This document shows, piece after piece, positions 1 through 5,655 of a stretch of DNA of 13,262 bases (positions are counted from its first letter, which is position 1; each line of letters begins with the position of its first letter). The position numbers and the translations under genes are program-made. The notes beneath the pieces are model-generated. The model worked only from the letters and a program-made list of their open reading frames with translations. It was not told the DNA's origin and made no database searches. The stretch is taken from contig JAOUGY010000077.1 in the NCBI GenBank assembly GCA_029865445.1, positions 1 to 13,262 of the forward strand. The letters run 5' to 3'. This stretch comes from Acidimicrobiia bacterium (GTDB taxonomy: Bacteria > Actinomycetota > Acidimicrobiia > Spongiisociales > ZC4RG35).

Positions 1-228
1 TCCCGGGACCGTCAGCGGACAGATCTACCCAAAGACACATCGGTCCAGGGGGCTTCGGAGTCACGCCGACACCCCGGGAACCAGCAACCCCATTATCTCT
101 GGGGGCTTCTCAACGCGGGAGTCGGGCTTCTTGTGTCCCAGTGCCGGCGGATCAAGGCTTCCACCTCGCACGGTGGTCCCGCGTTGAGCATGCCCCCGGC
201 AGGGACCTTCCCCCAAGGGGACAACCTC
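1..228. other. Intergenic or edge region without a supported gene
   Basis: This stretch lies downstream of the dehydrogenase stop codon and runs to the window edge. A plus-strand frame is open from base 1 to 462, but its translation is arginine/proline/histidine-rich, matches no family I know, and more than half of it runs antisense through the dehydrogenase gene, so I treat it as a shadow. The stretch contains a long imperfect inverted repeat (listed separately) and three copies of a GGGCTTC-like word (48-56, 101-109, 123-131). No tRNA T-loop signature or rRNA-like sequence was seen. Confidence 0.5.
101..197. repeat. Long imperfect inverted repeat with inner hairpin (possible structured RNA)
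   Basis: Seen directly: GGGGGC (101-106), a 2-nt bulge, then CTCAACGCGGGA (109-120) is mirrored by TCCCGCGTTGAG (177-188), a 3-nt bulge and GCCCCC (192-197). The result is an 18-bp interrupted stem closing a 56-nt interior. Inside, CCACC (161-165) and GGTGG (172-176) form a second hairpin abutting the main stem. CCCCA (88-92) can also pair with TGGGG (100-104), which would compete with the base of the main stem. There is no T-tract, so it is not a classic intrinsic terminator. It matches neither the SRP RNA, tmRNA, tRNA-Sec nor RNase P motifs I know. It could be a small structured RNA on either strand, or a 3' stabilising or termination element of the dehydrogenase transcript. The pairing is certain; the function is unknown. 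Confidence 0.55.
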
Positions 229-1260
229 TCACGGGACGAGGACGTCGCGGCCTATCACGCGGCCGTCGCGCACCCGTTGGTGGAGCTCTTCGGCGTCGGC
301 CAGAGGGCGGACCTCGGCGACCATTGGTTTGATCACGTCGCGAGCCACCAGGTCGACCACCGTGGCGAGCTCGTCTACAGACACGTTCCTGCTGCCCTTG
401 ATTTCCCACTCGTTGCGGTAGATCGAGCCCGGATCGATCGTCCAGGTGCTCCCGGTGTGTGAACCCACGATCACCATCCGCCCACCCTTGGACAGACCGG
501 CGAGCGTGGACGGCATGGTGGCCGGGCCCACCAGTTCCAGAACGGCGTCGGCACCCTTCCCGTCGGTCCACTCCCGGATCGACAGTTCGAGATCGTCGAC
601 CGTCGGGTCGACGACCGCGTCGGCTCCCAACCGACTCATCGCCGCTGCCTTTTCGTCCCCGATGTCCACCGCCATCACCGACGCACCCAACAGCCACCCG
701 AGCTGGATGGCATGGAGTCCGACGCCGCCACCGGCTCCCGTCACCACGAGGCGTTCCCCCGGAGCGAGCCGCATGCGGGCAGTGAGCGCGTGGAACGGCG
801 TGCCGATCGCATTGGCGAGAATCGATCCTGCGGGGAAGTCGATGTTGCCCGGCAATCGGACGAGGTTCCGGGCCGGCATCGTCACGTACTCTGCGTATCC
901 GCCCGGGATGTTCACGCCGACATGACCGCGGAACGCTTCGCAGATCGTCTCCCGCCCACGGAGACACCACCGGCACGTGCCGCACACGAGGTACAGCGTG
1001 GCGGCGACGCGGTCACCGTTCTTCCACCCTGTCACCCCGGCCCCGGCCCGAGCAACCTCGCCGGCGATCTCATGCCCGAGTATGTGCGGGAGGTCCGCCC
1101 GCTCACGCCCACCGGCGCGGATGGCCAGGTCGAACCGGTCTACCGCGCAGGCGCGCACCCGCAAGAGCACCTCGTCGTGAGCCGGTTCGGGAATCGGAAC
1201 ATCCCGCAGTTGTAGGTTCCCGCCGTACTCATCGAGCACGACCGCTCTCATCGTGTCCAT
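229..1260 (-). CDS. Zinc-type medium-chain alcohol dehydrogenase
   Basis: A 343-residue oxidoreductase of the MDR superfamily; members oxidise alcohols or reduce aldehydes, ketones or enoyl groups with NAD(P)(H) in the cytosol. Visible features: an N-terminal GroES-like catalytic domain with C38 and the GHE motif (H63-E64); a structural-zinc lobe C93, C96, C99, C107 (CGTCRWC...C spacing); and a Rossmann domain with GAGGGVG near 175-181. Length is normal for the family. Odd points: D41 stands where many relatives have Ser/Thr, and the region around 148-153 (LANAIG) lacks the Cys that usually supplies the third catalytic zinc ligand. The start MDTM is six bases after a TACGAT box on the minus strand and has no Shine-Dalgarno; ATG at 1251 is the alternative. 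The frame is open further upstream to 1506, but that would run antisense into the PLP-enzyme gene. The substrate cannot be told. The gene is divergent from the threonine-synthase-like gene. Confidence 0.88.
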   Translation of the reverse strand: MDTMRAVVLDEYGGNLQLRDVPIPEPAHDEVLLRVRACAVDRFDLAIRAGGRERADLPHILGHEIAGEVARAGAGVTGWKNGDRVAATLYLVCGTCRWCLRGRETICEAFRGHVGVNIPGGYAEYVTMPARNLVRLPGNIDFPAGSILANAIGTPFHALTARMRLAPGERLVVTGAGGGVGLHAIQLGWLLGASVMAVDIGDEKAAAMSRLGADAVVDPTVDDLELSIREWTDGKGADAVLELVGPATMPSTLAGLSKGGRMVIVGSHTGSTWTIDPGSIYRNEWEIKGSRNVSVDELATVVDLVARDVIKPMVAEVRPLADAEELHQRVRDGRVIGRDVLVP

Positions 1261-1266
1261 GATGCG

Positions 1267-1272
1267 ATCGTA
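1267..1272 (-). promoter_or_regulatory. Candidate -10 box of a leaderless dehydrogenase promoter
   Basis: On the minus strand the hexamer TACGAT fits the actinobacterial TANNNT -10 consensus and is followed by CGCATC and the ATG at 1260-1258. A start site would fall on or next to the first codon, giving a leaderless mRNA, consistent with the lack of a Shine-Dalgarno. No convincing -35 is seen. This is inference from spacing only. Confidence 0.4.
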
Positions 1273-1313
1273 GGTGATCGGGTCCCCGTGGAGGAGTCGA
1301 GGTCCGGGTTTTG

Positions 1314-1324
1314 GCAATCGTTTG
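1314..1324. promoter_or_regulatory. LacI-like operator, one mismatch from the operators at 3784 and 3817
   Basis: GCAATCGTTTG sits in the 97-bp gap between the divergent dehydrogenase and PLP-enzyme genes. Its core CAATCGTTTG differs at one base from the CAATCGATTG core repeated twice before the ABC operon. It keeps the central CpG and near-palindromic form typical of LacI/GalR-family operators. It overlaps the candidate -35 region of the PLP-enzyme promoter, where a bound repressor would block transcription. Only one copy is present, so chance remains possible. Confidence 0.4.
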
Positions 1325-1351
1325 TATCGAAGTCCGGGAACGGCGTATCGT
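1322..1351 (+). promoter_or_regulatory. Candidate leaderless promoter of the PLP-enzyme operon
   Basis: TATCGT (1346-1351) fits TANNNT and ends six bases before the ATG at 1358, the same geometry as the opposite dehydrogenase promoter. TTGTAT (1322-1327) is a weak -35 at 18-bp spacing. No Shine-Dalgarno precedes the ATG, which supports a leaderless transcript. Predicted from spacing and consensus only. Confidence 0.4.
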
Positions 1352-1357
1352 CGCCGC

Positions 1358-2482
1358 ATGCCACTCTCTTCCTCCGTCCTGGGTCTCACCTGCTTCAAAT
1401 GCGGGGCGGCCCACGACCACAACCGTCTGGCCACTGTCTGTGATACCTGCGGCATGCCACTGCGCGTGGACCTCCACCTGCCGTCCGCGCCTCCCGAGGA
1501 GGTCATCCGTTCCGACGTGGCTTCACTCTGGCGCTACGAGCGAGTCCTGCCTGTTGGCATGGAGCACGCGGTCACGCTGTCGGAGGGATGGACCCCGGTG
1601 TTCCAGGTCGAAGATCGAGTGTGGGTGAAGGACGAGGCGCAGAACCCGACCGGCTCGTTCAAAGCGCGGGGCATGACGATGGCTGTCTCGGCCGCCATCG
1701 CCCTCGGAGCACAACGCCTCGTCGCCCCGTCGGCCGGCAACGCCGCGGGCGCCCTGTCCGCATATGGCGCACGGGCCGGAGTCCCGGTCGTCGTCGCGAT
1801 GCCTGACGACACACCGCATCATTTCATCAACGAATGCCGGCACTATGGGGCAGAGGTCCACCTGGTGCCCGGCACCATCGCCGACGCCGGCAAGTTCCTC
1901 GCGGCGAACCGGGGTCCCGATGACTTCGACGTCTCGACCTTGAAGGAGCCGTATCGGGTGGAGGGCAAGAAGACCATGGGTTACGAACTGTTCGAGCAGT
2001 TCGCGGGAAGGCTCCCGGACGTAGTCGTCTATCCAACCGGAGGCGGCACCGGTCTCGTGGGAATGTGGAAGGCATTCGACGAGATGGAACGCATGGGGTG
2101 GATCGACGCCCGCCGCCCCCGGCTCGTCAGCGTGCAGACGGCCGGATGCGCACCGGTTGTTCGCGGGTACGAGCAGGGCGACGAGATGACGGAGCCGTGG
2201 ATCAACGCCCACACGACCGCCTGGGGGCTCCGCGTGCCATCGCCCATCGGTGGGTTCATCTGCCTGCGAGCGATCAGGGAGACCGGGGGCACGGCGATGG
2301 CGATCGAAGAGGAGGAGCTGCACGAGCAGACCGGCAGGCTGGCCGCCGCCTCTGGGATCGACATCTGTCCAGAGGGCGGGGCCGTGTGGGCCGCCTACCT
2401 GCGACTGGCCGAGAGCGGCTGGATCGGAAGCGACGAGACCGTCGTGGTGTTCAATACCGGGACCGGACTCAAATACCGCTGA
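1358..2482 (+). CDS. Threonine synthase family PLP-dependent enzyme
   Basis: A 374-residue fold-type II PLP enzyme. Threonine synthase converts O-phosphohomoserine to threonine in the cytosol. Visible features: an N-terminal zinc-ribbon (C12, C15, C28, C31) as in many bacterial threonine synthases; Schiff-base lysine K102 in NPTGSFKARG; the SAGN substrate loop (125-128); EGKKTMGYEL near 202-211; and the PLP-phosphate loop GGGTG (228-232). Odd point: the motif reads FKARG where classical threonine synthases usually have FKDRG; Ala there is more reminiscent of threonine dehydratase relatives. Together with the sulfur-handling neighbours, this leaves room for a paralog acting on another amino acid (for example a beta-eliminating or cysteate-synthase-like reaction). 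No homoserine kinase or dehydrogenase gene is adjacent. I chose the ATG six bases after TATCGT; the upstream extension (from 1274) has no family character. It is the first gene of a three-gene cluster; the OsmC gene starts 12 bp after its stop. Confidence 0.85.
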   Translation: MPLSSSVLGLTCFKCGAAHDHNRLATVCDTCGMPLRVDLHLPSAPPEEVIRSDVASLWRYERVLPVGMEHAVTLSEGWTPVFQVEDRVWVKDEAQNPTGSFKARGMTMAVSAAIALGAQRLVAPSAGNAAGALSAYGARAGVPVVVAMPDDTPHHFINECRHYGAEVHLVPGTIADAGKFLAANRGPDDFDVSTLKEPYRVEGKKTMGYELFEQFAGRLPDVVVYPTGGGTGLVGMWKAFDEMERMGWIDARRPRLVSVQTAGCAPVVRGYEQGDEMTEPWINAHTTAWGLRVPSPIGGFICLRAIRETGGTAMAIEEEELHEQTGRLAAASGIDICPEGGAVWAAYLRLAESGWIGSDETVVVFNTGTGLKYR

Positions 2483-2494
2483 CAGGAGCCCAAC

Positions 2495-2905
2495 ATGCAG
2501 GTGAAGGTGGAGCAGATCGACGGCCGCAGGATCGCGATCAGGACGCGTGGCCTCGAACTCATCGTCGACGACAGGATCGAAGACGGTGGACCGGGCGACG
2601 GATTCAGACCAGCCGAGCTGCTGCTGGGCTCGCTCGGGGCCTGCATGATCGGCACGATGATCACCTTCGCCAGGAATCAGGGCATCGAGGTGACAAACAT
2701 CTCGATGGATGTCGATGGCACCACCTATGAGCATCCAGAGCGCATCGGTGAGATCCACATCGTGATGGATCTCGACACCGATGCCGATGATCGCCGGCTC
2801 CGTACCCTCGAACGCGTAGCCGGGGCGTGCAAGATCCACAAGACGCTCACTCGCGAGCCCGAGATCCATTTCGACTTTCGGCCCCGATCGACAACCGAGG
2901 CATGA
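2495..2905 (+). CDS. OsmC/Ohr family protein
   Basis: A 136-residue member of the OsmC superfamily, thiol-dependent peroxidases that reduce organic hydroperoxides or related oxidants through a Cys pair in the cytosol. Visible features: the core motif PAELLLGSLGAC with E41 and C50, and the second conserved cysteine C112 in GACKIHKTL; both redox cysteines and normal length are kept. The start is fixed by an AGGAG Shine-Dalgarno at 2484-2488, six bases before ATG. Its last bases overlap the sulfurtransferase start (ATGA at 2902-2905), suggesting translational coupling. Proteins of the broader YhfA/OsmC group often sit with sulfur-relay genes, so it may handle persulfide or sulfane sulfur rather than lipid peroxides; that is inference. 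Confidence 0.85.
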   Translation: MQVKVEQIDGRRIAIRTRGLELIVDDRIEDGGPGDGFRPAELLLGSLGACMIGTMITFARNQGIEVTNISMDVDGTTYEHPERIGEIHIVMDLDTDADDRRLRTLERVAGACKIHKTLTREPEIHFDFRPRSTTEA

Positions 2906-3738
2906 AACCGCTCACCACCGTCGAGTGGCTCGCCGCCCACCTCGACGAAGTCACCGTCGTCGAGGTGGCCTTTCAACGCCCCGACAAGGCCCTGTACTTC
3001 ACGGAAGGGCACATCCCGGGCGCGAGGTATGCCTGGTGGAAGGACCTGTGCTGGCACGACACCGATCGCCAGTTCCCCTCACCCGAGGTGATGGCTTCGA
3101 GGCTGATGGATCTCGGGGTTTCCGACGACTCGGTGCTGGTCCTCGTCGGCGACACCATCCAGTTCGCCACGTACGCATTCTGGGTGTTGACGCTGACCGG
3201 ACTCGACCACGTGGCCACCGTTCTCGACGGCGGCCGAGTCGCCTGGGATGCGGCAGGCCACCCCATCACCGACGCCGTACCGTCGCCACCCGACAGAAGA
3301 ACCCTCTCGCCTCGACCACCGGACGAGCGCAGTCGGCTCGGACGCGACGACGTGCTGGCGCACCTCGAAGACCCCGATCGCGTGCTGGTCGACATGCGCT
3401 CGGGCGAGGAGTTTCGGGGCGAACGGGTCTCGCCGTTGACTGCGCCGTTCGATCACGGCGCCGAGCGAGGAGGGCACATCCCCGGGGCCCGGCACCTCTA
3501 CTACGAGGACCTGCTCGACACGAGCGGATGCTTTCTCGAGGCCGACGGTATCAACGCCCAATTCGCCTCCGTTGGGGCCATTCCCGGTACGGACATCGTG
3601 ACCTACTGCCGACTCTCGCACCGTGCAACGCTCGGATGGTTTGCCGCCACTCACGTCGCCCACCGCTCGGATGTCCGGGTGTACGACGGATCGTGGACGG
3701 AGTGGGGTTCGATCGTCGGATTCCCCATCGAACGCTGA
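2902..3738 (+). CDS. Two-domain rhodanese: thiosulfate/3-mercaptopyruvate sulfurtransferase
   Basis: A 278-residue tandem rhodanese, the usual size for CysA-like thiosulfate sulfurtransferases, which move sulfane sulfur from thiosulfate or mercaptopyruvate to cyanide or thiol acceptors. The N-terminal domain (about 1-125) carries the EGHIPGAR signature (35-42) but has D84 where an active cysteine would be, so it is probably structural. The C-terminal domain (about 145-278) has VLVDMRS (161-167), GGHIPGAR (190-197) and active-site C236 in CRLSHR. That loop resembles the CR-x-x-x-R loop of mycobacterial CysA-type enzymes (CRIGER) more than the CGSGVT loop of mercaptopyruvate enzymes, so thiosulfate is the likelier donor. 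The start overlaps the OsmC stop as ATGA; the frame is open further up to 2827, but that would overlap OsmC for 79 bases. Third and last gene of the cluster. Confidence 0.87.
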   Translation: MKPLTTVEWLAAHLDEVTVVEVAFQRPDKALYFTEGHIPGARYAWWKDLCWHDTDRQFPSPEVMASRLMDLGVSDDSVLVLVGDTIQFATYAFWVLTLTGLDHVATVLDGGRVAWDAAGHPITDAVPSPPDRRTLSPRPPDERSRLGRDDVLAHLEDPDRVLVDMRSGEEFRGERVSPLTAPFDHGAERGGHIPGARHLYYEDLLDTSGCFLEADGINAQFASVGAIPGTDIVTYCRLSHRATLGWFAATHVAHRSDVRVYDGSWTEWGSIVGFPIER

Positions 3739-3745
3739 GTCGCTC

Positions 3746-3775
3746 TTGACCGGCGGGGTCGGTGCGCAATAGGAT
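3746..3775 (+). promoter_or_regulatory. Sigma-70-type promoter of the ABC importer operon
   Basis: TTGACC (3746-3751) matches the -35 consensus at five of six positions. TAGGAT (3770-3775) matches TATAAT at four of six, including the key T, A, A and T, with an 18-bp spacer. The predicted start is near 3782, right at the first operator, leaving a roughly 90-nt 5' leader before the binding-protein gene. The -35 begins 8 bp after the sulfurtransferase stop, so the importer has its own promoter. Confidence 0.6.
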
Positions 3776-3782
3776 TCGCCCC

Positions 3783-3794
3783 ACAATCGATTGC
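3783..3794. promoter_or_regulatory. LacI-family-type operator O1
   Basis: ACAATCGATTGC contains the perfect 10-bp palindrome CAATCGATTG (3784-3793) with a central CpG, the hallmark of LacI/GalR-family operators. It overlies the predicted transcription start, the classic place for a blocking repressor. An identical core recurs 33 bp downstream. Confidence 0.6.
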
Positions 3795-3815
3795 AGAGTT
3801 CACGGGTTCTCACGT

Positions 3816-3827
3816 GCAATCGATTGC
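3816..3827. promoter_or_regulatory. LacI-family-type operator O2
   Basis: GCAATCGATTGC is a perfect 12-bp palindrome sharing the CAATCGATTG core with O1. The 33-bp centre spacing is about three helical turns, putting both sites on the same DNA face and allowing cooperative binding. It lies in the 5' leader of the binding-protein gene, between the predicted start site and the ribosome binding site. No LacI-type regulator gene is in the window. Confidence 0.6.
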
Positions 3828-3870
3828 CAACGGTCGGGGAACAGCCACGGCCACATAACGGAGGAAACAC

Positions 3871-5610
3871 ATGAGCGCACGGAGATGGAGGGCCACGGCG
3901 CTGCTCCTGGTCCTGGCCATGATCATGGCCGCATGCACGAGTTCATCCGACACCGAGCCCGACGATCCCGACGCCCCGGCCACCACCGAGGCGGCCGGTG
4001 AGAGTGAGGGTGAAAGCGATCCCACGACCGGCGGAGAGGCCGGTGGCGATGTCGGAGAGGAAGACGTGTTCGTTCACGCCGGTGACGACGAGCCGCTCTC
4101 CCTCGACCCCGCCCAGGTGGAAGCCGGCGAGTACGGAGAAGCGGTGATCCTGCAGGTCTATGACCGACTGGTCGAGTTCGGACCTGATGGCCCGGACCTG
4201 ATGCCGGGACTCGCAACCGAGGTTCCTTCAACCGACAACGGCCTCATCTCCGCCGACGGGCTCACCTACACGTTCCCGCTCCGCGAAGGCGTCAGCTTCC
4301 ACGACGGAAGCCCGTTCACAGCCGACGATGTGGTGTTCTCCTGGGACCGGGCCATGACCATGTCCCTGCCCGAAGGCACCGCCGATCTGCTCAACGACAA
4401 TGTCGCGTCGATGCAAGCCGTCGATGACTTCACCTTTGAGGTGACGCTCCAAGCACCGAACGCCGCCTTCCTCAACTCGATCGTGACCGCCTCGGTGGCG
4501 GCCGTGGTCTCCCAGGAGGTCGTCGAGGCGAACGGTGGCGTCGTCGAGGGAACACCCAACGAGTTCATGGCCACGAACCCGATCGGGACAGGCCCGTTCA
4601 AGTTCGTCGAGTGGAACCGCAACGAGAACCTCATCTTCGAGAAGAACGACGACTACTTCGGCCAGGTGCCGGCCCTCGACCTGCGGATCGAGATCGGCCC
4701 CGATCCCGACGTCCGGGTGCTCGGTCTGCGCGCTGGCGAATACGACATGATCGAGACCGATCCGTCGTTCATCGGTGACATCGAAGGCGCCGAAGGCGTC
4801 GTGATCTACAGCGAGGGCCTGCTGCTGGAGCCAATCCACATCGGCCTGAACCTCAACATCACGGATCTGCCCGAAGAAGACACGATCCCGGCCGACTTCT
4901 TCCACGACCCGAGGATTCGCCAGGCGTTCAACTACGCCTTCGACTACGAAGCGTTCCTCAACGGCGCTCTGGGCGGCTTCGGCGACTTCAACCCGCATTA
5001 CATCCCCCAGGGCATCTTCGGCTACGACCCCACGGCTCCCGTCTACCAGCAGGACCTGGCCAAGGCCGAGGAGCTGTTCCGGGAGGCCGGCTACTGGGAT
5101 GAAGGGTTCACGGTCTCGGTGATCACCGAGGAGGCCAACCTCTTCGAGATCGCGGCACTCGTGCTCAAAGACTCGATCGAGGGCCTCAACCCGAACATGC
5201 AGATCAGGGTCCTGGCCGTAGCGGAAGCCCAGTTCGACGAGGCCCACGCATCCAACCCGGTCCCCTACGCCATGTGGGTCAAGAACGCAGATCCGTTCGC
5301 CGACCCCGAGGCGTATCTGCGGGCGTACGCGCACCCCGACGGTGAATGGGGCGAGATCCACGACTTCGGCGCCGGCTACCAGGATCCCGAGCGGATTGCG
5401 GGCCTCATCGACGATGCCGCCCAGGAGACCGACACGACCAAGCGCGCCGAGCTGTACGCAGAGGTGCAGCGGCTCCTGTTCGAGGATCCGATGTGGATCA
5501 TCGCCGCCCAGGAGGGTGTGGCAGTGGCGTATCGGGACCGTGTCCAGGGATTCGTTCACAATCCCTTGTGGCCGCGGCCCAACGTACGCTGGAACTACTT
5601 CAGCAAGTGA
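3871..5610 (+). CDS. ABC transporter substrate-binding lipoprotein, family 5 (Opp/Dpp type)
   Basis: A 579-residue extracytoplasmic solute-binding protein that captures the substrate and delivers it to the permease pair encoded downstream. Visible features: an N-terminal signal with positive MSARRWR, a hydrophobic stretch (8-21) and a lipobox ending at C22 (MAAC), so it is probably lipid-anchored outside the membrane. An acidic, Ser/Thr/Gly-rich linker follows (about 23-68), then the SBP_bac_5 fold, including the signature around LREGVSFHDGSPFTADDVVF. Length is normal. The start is set by a GGAGG Shine-Dalgarno at 3860-3864, six bases before ATG. Family members bind oligopeptides, dipeptides, nickel, or oligosaccharides and glycosides; LacI-type operators upstream lean towards a carbohydrate, but sequence alone does not decide. 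First gene of a five-gene operon; a strong hairpin follows its stop. Confidence 0.92.
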   Translation: MSARRWRATALLLVLAMIMAACTSSSDTEPDDPDAPATTEAAGESEGESDPTTGGEAGGDVGEEDVFVHAGDDEPLSLDPAQVEAGEYGEAVILQVYDRLVEFGPDGPDLMPGLATEVPSTDNGLISADGLTYTFPLREGVSFHDGSPFTADDVVFSWDRAMTMSLPEGTADLLNDNVASMQAVDDFTFEVTLQAPNAAFLNSIVTASVAAVVSQEVVEANGGVVEGTPNEFMATNPIGTGPFKFVEWNRNENLIFEKNDDYFGQVPALDLRIEIGPDPDVRVLGLRAGEYDMIETDPSFIGDIEGAEGVVIYSEGLLLEPIHIGLNLNITDLPEEDTIPADFFHDPRIRQAFNYAFDYEAFLNGALGGFGDFNPHYIPQGIFGYDPTAPVYQQDLAKAEELFREAGYWDEGFTVSVITEEANLFEIAALVLKDSIEGLNPNMQIRVLAVAEAQFDEAHASNPVPYAMWVKNADPFADPEAYLRAYAHPDGEWGEIHDFGAGYQDPERIAGLIDDAAQETDTTKRAELYAEVQRLLFEDPMWIIAAQEGVAVAYRDRVQGFVHNPLWPRPNVRWNYFSK

Positions 5611-5617
5611 GATCAGC

Positions 5618-5644
5618 GCCCGGGCGGGCTTGTCCCGCCCGGGC
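5618..5644. terminator. Perfect 11-bp GC hairpin between binding-protein and permease genes
   Basis: GCCCGGGCGGG, a five-base CTTGT loop and CCCGCCCGGGC form a flawless 11-bp, all-GC stem seven bases after the binding-protein stop. No T-tract follows, so complete termination is unlikely. In ABC operons such a hairpin commonly stabilises the upstream mRNA 3' end or attenuates transcription, so that binding protein is made in excess of membrane parts. It lies only 11 bases before the permease ATG and could also limit ribosome access there. Confidence 0.65.
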
Positions 5645-5655
5645 CTCCACCACTC

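Noticed and set aside
211..220. Palindrome CCCCAAGGGG just past the dehydrogenase stop, as a terminator
   Set aside because: Too short to form a stable hairpin with a loop, and no T-run follows on the minus strand.
1..462. Plus-strand frame open from the window edge to 462
   Set aside because: It overlaps the dehydrogenase antisense for half its length, has low-complexity Arg/His/Pro-rich translation and shows no recognisable domain. Typical of high-GC shadow frames.
1523..2869. Minus-strand 448-codon frame opposite the PLP enzyme and OsmC genes
   Set aside because: Lies antisense to two genes with clear motifs and contains no family signature; Asp/His/Gly-rich shadow.
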